Assembly (NCBI GenBank): GCA_023247135.1
Contig: JAHFHB010000090.1
Span: 1 to 7,387, forward strand
Length of the DNA stretch: 7,387 nt
Direction: 5' to 3'
Source of the DNA: Candidatus Omnitrophota bacterium
GTDB lineage: Bacteria; Omnitrophota; Omnitrophia; Omnitrophales; Aquincolibacteriaceae
In this document: piece after piece, positions 6,142-7,387 of the stretch
How positions within the stretch are numbered: the first letter of the stretch is position 1
How the letters are laid out: every line of letters starts with the position of its first letter
The notes under the pieces: generated by a model
Databases searched by the model: none
The model's input: the letters and a program-made list of their open reading frames with translations, nothing else
Told to the model about the DNA's origin: nothing
Made by a program: the position numbers and the translations under genes

Positions 6142-7116
6142 ATGGCGAAAACAAAAAAGAATCTTTATCTGGTGACGGGCGGCGCGGGCTTTATCGGCTC
6201 GCATGTGGCGGAGACTTTGCTGAAACAGGGGGCACGGGTCCGCGTTTTTGACAATCTTTCCACGGGTTTTTTATCGAATATCCGCGGGCTCAAAGGCGAT
6301 CTGGATTTTCAAAAAGGTGATTTGCGCAATGCCAGGGCTTGCCAAAAGGCCGCGCGCGGCGTACAGGGGATTTTTCACATCGCGGCCAACCGTGCCGTTC
6401 TGCGTTCGGTGGACGACCCCCGCGAAACGAACGACGTGAATATCACCGGAACGCTGAATGTTTTGCTTGCGGCCCGCGGGGCCGGAGTCAAACGCGTTGT
6501 TTTCAGCTCCTCCTCCTCGGTTTACGGCGACACGAAAGTGTTCCCGCTCAAGGAAGAGGAAAAACCCCGGCCGCAGTCGCCTTACGCGGCTTCCAAAATC
6601 ATGGGGGAGTATTACTGCTCGCTCTTCAGCAAACTTTACGGGCTTGAAACCGTCAATCTGCGCTATTTCAACGTTTTTGGACCCAGGCAGAACCCGGAAT
6701 CGGTTTATTCCGCGGTGATTCCCATCTTCATTGATTGCCTGCTGAAACGTGTAAGCCCCGAGATCCATTGGGATGGCCGCCAGTCGCGCGATTTTACGTA
6801 TGTCGACAACATCGTCGCGGGAAATCTGCTGGCGATGAAAAAGCCGGCCGCTGCCGGCGAAGTTTTTAACATTGCGTGCCAGGAAGAATACTCGGTTCTG
6901 GACATTTTTAATTCCCTGAAAAAAATCATGCAGGTGCGGGGCGTCAGTCCGGTTTTCAAACCCAAACGGGCGGGCGATGTGCGCCGTACGTTTGCCGACG
7001 TTTCAAAAGCACGGAGGGTGCTGGGATTCAAGGCGCAGACGCGGTTTTATGAAGGGCTTGAAAAAACAGTCGAGTGGTTTCTGTCGGGCCGCAAACCGGC
7101 CGGAGCCGGGCGATGA
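6142..7116 (+). CDS. NAD-dependent UDP-hexose(NAc) 4-epimerase, GalE/WbpP-like extended SDR
   Basis: This 324-residue extended SDR probably interconverts UDP-GlcNAc and UDP-GalNAc, or the matching uronates. Motifs are VTGGAGFIGSH (residues 11-21, NAD loop), Asp37-Asn38 after the second strand, HIAANRAVLRSVDDP (79-93), FSSSSSVYGD (121-130; Ser124 aligns with E. coli GalE Ser124), the catalytic Tyr148/Lys152 in YAASK, NLRYFNVFGPRQNP (172-185) and SRDFTYVDN (215-223). FNVFGPRQNP followed by YSAVIP is characteristic of the WbpP/TviC branch. In GDVRRTFADVSKA (278-290), Thr283 aligns with E. coli GalE Tyr299, the bulky residue known to restrict N-acetylated substrates; WbpP has Ser there, so use of GlcNAc/GalNAc is predicted. 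It lacks the Asp-Glu pair before VYG expected of RmlB. Coupling to wbpA (abutting TAA and ATG) suggests a shared pathway. The branch is well supported; the exact substrate is inferred. Confidence 0.82.
   Translation: MAKTKKNLYLVTGGAGFIGSHVAETLLKQGARVRVFDNLSTGFLSNIRGLKGDLDFQKGDLRNARACQKAARGVQGIFHIAANRAVLRSVDDPRETNDVNITGTLNVLLAARGAGVKRVVFSSSSSVYGDTKVFPLKEEEKPRPQSPYAASKIMGEYYCSLFSKLYGLETVNLRYFNVFGPRQNPESVYSAVIPIFIDCLLKRVSPEIHWDGRQSRDFTYVDNIVAGNLLAMKKPAAAGEVFNIACQEEYSVLDIFNSLKKIMQVRGVSPVFKPKRAGDVRRTFADVSKARRVLGFKAQTRFYEGLEKTVEWFLSGRKPAGAGR
7102..7105 (+). promoter_or_regulatory. Ribosome binding site of the UDP-glucuronate decarboxylase
   Basis: GGAG sits 7 bases before the ATG at 7113. That ATG overlaps the epimerase TGA as ATGA (7113-7116), a standard termination-reinitiation junction. 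Confidence 0.6.
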
Positions 7117-7387
7117 AACCCGCCTGCGTTTTGATTACGGGCGGCGCCGGATTTTTAGGGTCGCACCTGTCCGATCTTTTTTTGGCGCGCGGCCACCGCG
7201 TCGTGGCGGTCGACAATTTTATTACCGGCAGTGAAAAAAATGTCACGCATCTGGCGCGTGAAAAACGTTTCGAGCTCAGCCGTCAGGATGTCAGCAAACA
7301 CATTGATTTCGCGGATCCCGTGGATTACGTCCTGCACTTTGCATCGCCGGCCAGCCCGATTGATTATTTGAATCATCCGATTCCCAC
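7113..7387 (+). CDS. uxs: UDP-glucuronate decarboxylase (UDP-xylose synthase), N-terminal part only
   Basis: This is the start of an NAD-dependent extended SDR that would decarboxylate UDP-glucuronate to UDP-xylose. The 91 full codons visible carry VLITGGAGFLGSHL (residues 6-19, NAD-binding GxxGxxG), VDNFITGSEKNV (33-44, with Asp34 as the NAD ribose contact) and HFASPASPIDYLNHP (75-89). The ASPASP segment followed by a Tyr and 'HP' is the most recognisable signature of the UXS family and separates it from GalE, RmlB and ArnA. The Ser/Tyr/Lys catalytic residues lie beyond the window, so activity cannot be judged. The ATG shares four bases with the end of the epimerase gene and has a GGAG site. 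Ugd, encoded at 1872, provides its substrate, which supports the assignment. Length and intactness are unknown because the window stops here. Confidence 0.83.
   Translation, partial: MKPACVLITGGAGFLGSHLSDLFLARGHRVVAVDNFITGSEKNVTHLAREKRFELSRQDVSKHIDFADPVDYVLHFASPASPIDYLNHPIP

Noticed and set aside
6142..7116. Epimerase as RmlB (dTDP-glucose 4,6-dehydratase)
   Set aside because: RmlB has an Asp-Glu pair before VYG for dehydration; here the segment is all serine (SSSSSVYG), and FNVFGPRQNP fits the WbpP/GalE branch.
6142..7387. Tandem epimerase and decarboxylase as a recent duplication
   Set aside because: They share only the NAD-binding loop pattern common to all extended SDRs and diverge in the following motifs, so they are separate families.

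Overview
The window is one densely packed, entirely plus-strand gene cluster from a diderm (outer-membrane, LPS-bearing) bacterium. It holds the 3' part of an lptD gene, five complete nucleotide-sugar enzyme genes and the 5' end of a sixth. All genes use the standard bacterial code. By eye the DNA is moderately GC-rich and even in composition, with no sign of an inserted foreign block. LptD requires an LPS-type outer membrane. The motif variants and the short RmlA do not look enterobacterial. A phylum such as Omnitrophota is a guess from the general look of the proteins, held at low confidence.

Layout. 1-1856: LptD, the outer-membrane LPS translocon barrel, with its N-terminus outside the window. 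1872-3179: UDP-glucose 6-dehydrogenase (Ugd). 3189-3926: short-form glucose-1-phosphate thymidylyltransferase (RmlA). 3927-4823: dTDP-4-dehydrorhamnose reductase (RmlD), starting with TTG directly after the rmlA stop. 4828-6141: WbpA-type UDP-N-acetylglucosamine 6-dehydrogenase. 6142-7116: UDP-hexose(NAc) 4-epimerase of the extended SDR family. 7113-7387: start of a UDP-glucuronate decarboxylase (UDP-xylose synthase), overlapping the epimerase by ATGA and cut by the window end. The largest intergenic gap is 15 bases, so there is no room for an internal promoter or terminator between genes, and the set is very probably one operon with translational coupling.

How the genes fit together. Ugd makes UDP-glucuronate from UDP-glucose, and the decarboxylase would turn it into UDP-xylose. 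The WbpA-type enzyme and the epimerase together would give UDP-GlcNAcA and/or UDP-GalNAc and UDP-GalNAcA. RmlA and RmlD are the first and last steps of dTDP-L-rhamnose synthesis, but the two middle steps (RmlB, RmlC) are absent from the window. The products are activated sugars for surface polysaccharide, and linkage to lptD suggests LPS or O-antigen, though no glycosyltransferase, flippase or polymerase is visible here. I see no defence system, mobile element, CRISPR array or RNA gene. The points of interest are pathway logic, junction architecture and residue-level variants rather than a new kind of system.
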